Shown one piece after another: positions 5,465 to 6,936 of a DNA stretch of 6,936 nt. A program made the position numbers and the translations under genes. The stretch is from Myxococcales bacterium. Its GTDB lineage: Bacteria; Myxococcota_C; UBA6777. Under the pieces are notes generated by a model. That model saw nothing but the letters and a program-made list of their open reading frames with translations. It made no database searches and was not told the origin of the DNA. The DNA is taken from assembly GCA_027005175.1 (NCBI GenBank), contig JALTMC010000175.1, forward strand, positions 1 through 6,936, written 5' to 3'. The first letter of the stretch is position 1. Each line of letters begins with the position of its first letter.

Positions 5465-6936
5465 TGTCTTTGAGTTTCTTTAACAGTGCCTCATACAGTT
5501 GGATTCGATTGTGAAGTATAGGCAGCAGTCTGTGTTGTGGCTCCTTCTTTTGTAAGAGCTGGTGTGCTTGACGCAGAGCTTTCTGACAACGTTTCAGGTG
5601 AGATCGCTTTGCTGTCTTGCCAGAATAAAGAAGAATTCGTTCGGTTGCCAGTGAAAATTGCCAGCTTTGCCAGTGAAGTATCTTTTCATGTTGCCGCCAA
5701 CGTTGGATTAATCTGTTTCGAAACTGTCGTTGAACTTTCTTAGACAAAGCCAGGGATGTTTGTACTGTAGGAAAGGGAACAGACGAGTTCATTTCATCCA
5801 GGTACTTTTGATACTTGGGTGCAATGGCTTGTAGTAGCCGGTGCATTGCGTGTTGTAATGCTTTGTCCCAAACCTGAAAATGATGCTCCTCTAGAGGAAT
5901 CTTTCCCAGAATGTGAAGCAGCCGATTGTAACTCAGGTTGGGACTCCTCATCGCTTTCAACAGCGGTTGATGTGTCTCTGGTGAAAACTGCCAGAACGTA
6001 CGAGCGATACTATAGCTCTGATACAAGGTTCGGAGGGCCGCAATCCGGCGAGCTACCATCGGCTTGCGAGCTGTCTTTGGTAAGGGTAACCAAAACGGCG
6101 CAACCAAAACCCCTGGCCTCCACCGGAGACTCTGCCTCTTTTTCGGAAGCTTCGGCTTGTTCAAGCTTATCGGGCGTCTCTTGTACAACGACAACCCAAT
6201 CAAAAGAAGAACAAGGACTCCAATCACAACGTATAAAATGCGTTCCGTGTTCCGTGTTCCGTGTTCCGTGTTCCGTGTTCGGTGTTCCGTGCTGCTCGTC
6301 GGCCCTTTGGGATCTGAGGAAGAGGCGTTGTTTTGGGAGTCGTGGGCCAGGGGTTGTGAGTTGCGAGTCATGCCTTCTGTGCGAGGAGTTGGAGTACCGA
6401 CCTCTGGGAGTTCGGAGCTGGCTACAGTTACAGGATCTTCTTTTGAAAGTCCGTGAGTAAACTCTTGAACACCGGGAACCGAGGCCACAACGTGAGACTG
6501 TGAGGGCTCCTCCACAGGGGGGAGGGGCTCAGCTCGAATTACCTGAGTGCCGGGATTTGTGAGTTGTGAGTGGAGTGCCGGGATTTGTGATTTGTGAGTG
6601 GAGTGCCGGGATTTGTGATTTGTGAGTGGAGTGCCGGGATTTGTGAGTGGAGTGCCGGGATTTGTGAGTGGAGTGCCGGGATTTGTGAGTGGAGTGCCGG
6701 GATTTGTGAGTTGTGAGTTCTCTTCTGTTTGATTTGTGGTGGGTAAGACCTGAATAAGAAGTAATGAGATGTTGTCGTTGGAGCCGGCATCACAGGCTTC
6801 TTGTAGAAGAAAGTCGCAGCCCCAGGACAGGAGAGCTTGCTGTGCTTGTTGTGGGTCTAAGCGTTGGGCCACTTGTTGGACACGGTGTTGAAGTTCTTCG
6901 TTTGTAAAAACACCGTGGAGACCGTCGGTACAGAGC
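5460..6936 (-). CDS. PP2C-type Ser/Thr phosphatase C-terminal part with repeat linker, one TM helix and basic helical domain (N-terminus beyond the window)
   Basis: The minus-strand frame is open from the right edge to TAG 5462-5460 (491 residues visible), so the true start lies outside. The visible N-terminal end carries the last PP2C motifs, LCTDGLHGV at the edge and ACDAGSNDNISLLLIQV (around 6797-6747), where DGL and the Asp of NDN belong to the metal centre. PP2C enzymes dephosphorylate Ser/Thr in kinase signalling. A Pro/Thr/Asn-rich linker follows, made of two repeat tracts, then a single membrane helix (ILYVVIGVLVLLLIGLSLY, 6239-6183) and about 240 residues of Lys/Arg/Gln-rich, mostly helical sequence with no family I recognise. 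The phosphatase domain should be cytoplasmic and tethered through the linker; the side of the C-terminal domain is unclear because positive charge flanks both ends of the helix. A GTG at 6872 is only an internal codon, since the PP2C motif continues upstream of it. Confidence 0.85.
   Translation of the reverse strand, partial: LCTDGLHGVFTNEELQHRVQQVAQRLDPQQAQQALLSWGCDFLLQEACDAGSNDNISLLLIQVLPTTNQTEENSQLTNPGTPLTNPGTPLTNPGTPLTNPGTPLTNHKSRHSTHKSQIPALHSQLTNPGTQVIRAEPLPPVEEPSQSHVVASVPGVQEFTHGLSKEDPVTVASSELPEVGTPTPRTEGMTRNSQPLAHDSQNNASSSDPKGPTSSTEHRTRNTEHGTRNTERILYVVIGVLVLLLIGLSLYKRRPISLNKPKLPKKRQSLRWRPGVLVAPFWLPLPKTARKPMVARRIAALRTLYQSYSIARTFWQFSPETHQPLLKAMRSPNLSYNRLLHILGKIPLEEHHFQVWDKALQHAMHRLLQAIAPKYQKYLDEMNSSVPFPTVQTSLALSKKVQRQFRNRLIQRWRQHEKILHWQSWQFSLATERILLYSGKTAKRSHLKRCQKALRQAHQLLQKKEPQHRLLPILHNRIQLYEALLKKLKDR
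6242..6290. repeat. Heptanucleotide tandem repeat, 7 copies, within the phosphatase gene
   Basis: GTTCCGT is repeated seven times without gaps (the sixth copy, 6278-6284, is GTTCGGT). On the coding strand it reads ACGGAAC. Seven is not a multiple of three, so successive copies are read in three frames and together give the peptide period TEHRTRN. It abuts the membrane helix coding region. Confidence 0.95.
6547..6720. repeat. Tandem repeat of 28-bp and 21-bp units within the phosphatase gene
   Basis: GTGCCGGGATTT starts units at 6547, 6575, 6603, 6631, 6652, 6673 and 6694. The spacings are 28, 28, 28, 21, 21 and 21 bases. The 28-base units differ from the 21-base ones by one extra heptamer of GTGAGTT/GTGATTT type. 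On the coding strand the 21-base units give TNPGTPL repeats; the 28-base units shift frame each time and give THKSQIPALHSQ-like and NHKSRHS-like versions. Three 28-base units together (84 bases) restore the frame. Confidence 0.95.

Noticed and set aside
5819-6460. Plus-strand ORFs opposite the phosphatase gene
   Set aside because: They are antisense to a long frame with PP2C motifs and a membrane helix; their Cys/Ser-rich translations look like shadow ORFs.
6547-6720. The regular repeats as a CRISPR array
   Set aside because: The units are contiguous with no unique spacers and are translated as part of the phosphatase gene.

Overview
The window is bacterial, with short intergenic gaps, mid-range base composition and ordinary bacterial start and Shine-Dalgarno signals. 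Several features suggest an uncultured deltaproteobacterial or Myxococcota-like organism: a large ATPase of the kind found in kinase/cyclase signalling proteins, a membrane-anchored PP2C phosphatase, a secreted protein of a type I associate with that group, and a probable selenoprotein. This assignment is an inference from gene types only; there is no rRNA or other phylogenetic marker in the window.

Layout. Bases 1-1884 (minus strand, running off the left edge) encode a cyclase-like plus AAA ATPase signalling protein. A divergent gap (1885-2045) with two small inverted repeats separates it from a plus-strand secreted protein (2046-2981). The 3' end of that gene, including its stop codon, is partly duplicated downstream. 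A 252-base gap then leads to a redoxin (peroxiredoxin-like) gene at 3234-3818. It is interrupted by an in-frame TGA exactly where the family has its catalytic cysteine, in the motif RGHW-[TGA]-PYCRAQL, and a SECIS-like hairpin follows at once. I read it as one selenocysteine-containing lipoprotein or secreted protein, and this is the most notable item in the window.

Next is a likely two-gene arsenic unit: arsM (3936-4826, arsenite S-adenosylmethionine methyltransferase) overlapping a MarR-family regulator (4814-5278) that carries two vicinal Cys-Cys pairs. The unit is preceded by a palindromic operator-like region. A weak 30-codon ORF follows. The 3' end of the converging gene on the right is duplicated in tandem (61-bp unit).

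Bases 5460-6936 (minus strand, running off the right edge) encode the C-terminal part of a PP2C-type phosphatase, then a low-complexity linker, one membrane helix and a basic helical domain. The linker is built from two separate tracts whose period is a multiple of 7 bp, so neighbouring repeat copies are read in different frames.

How they may work together. The arsM/marR pair is probably a self-contained arsenic (metalloid) response unit. The selenoprotein redoxin just upstream may serve thiol or peroxide redox chemistry outside the cytoplasm, but no functional link to arsM can be shown from sequence. The two edge genes are signalling proteins typical of bacteria with many eukaryote-like kinases and phosphatases.
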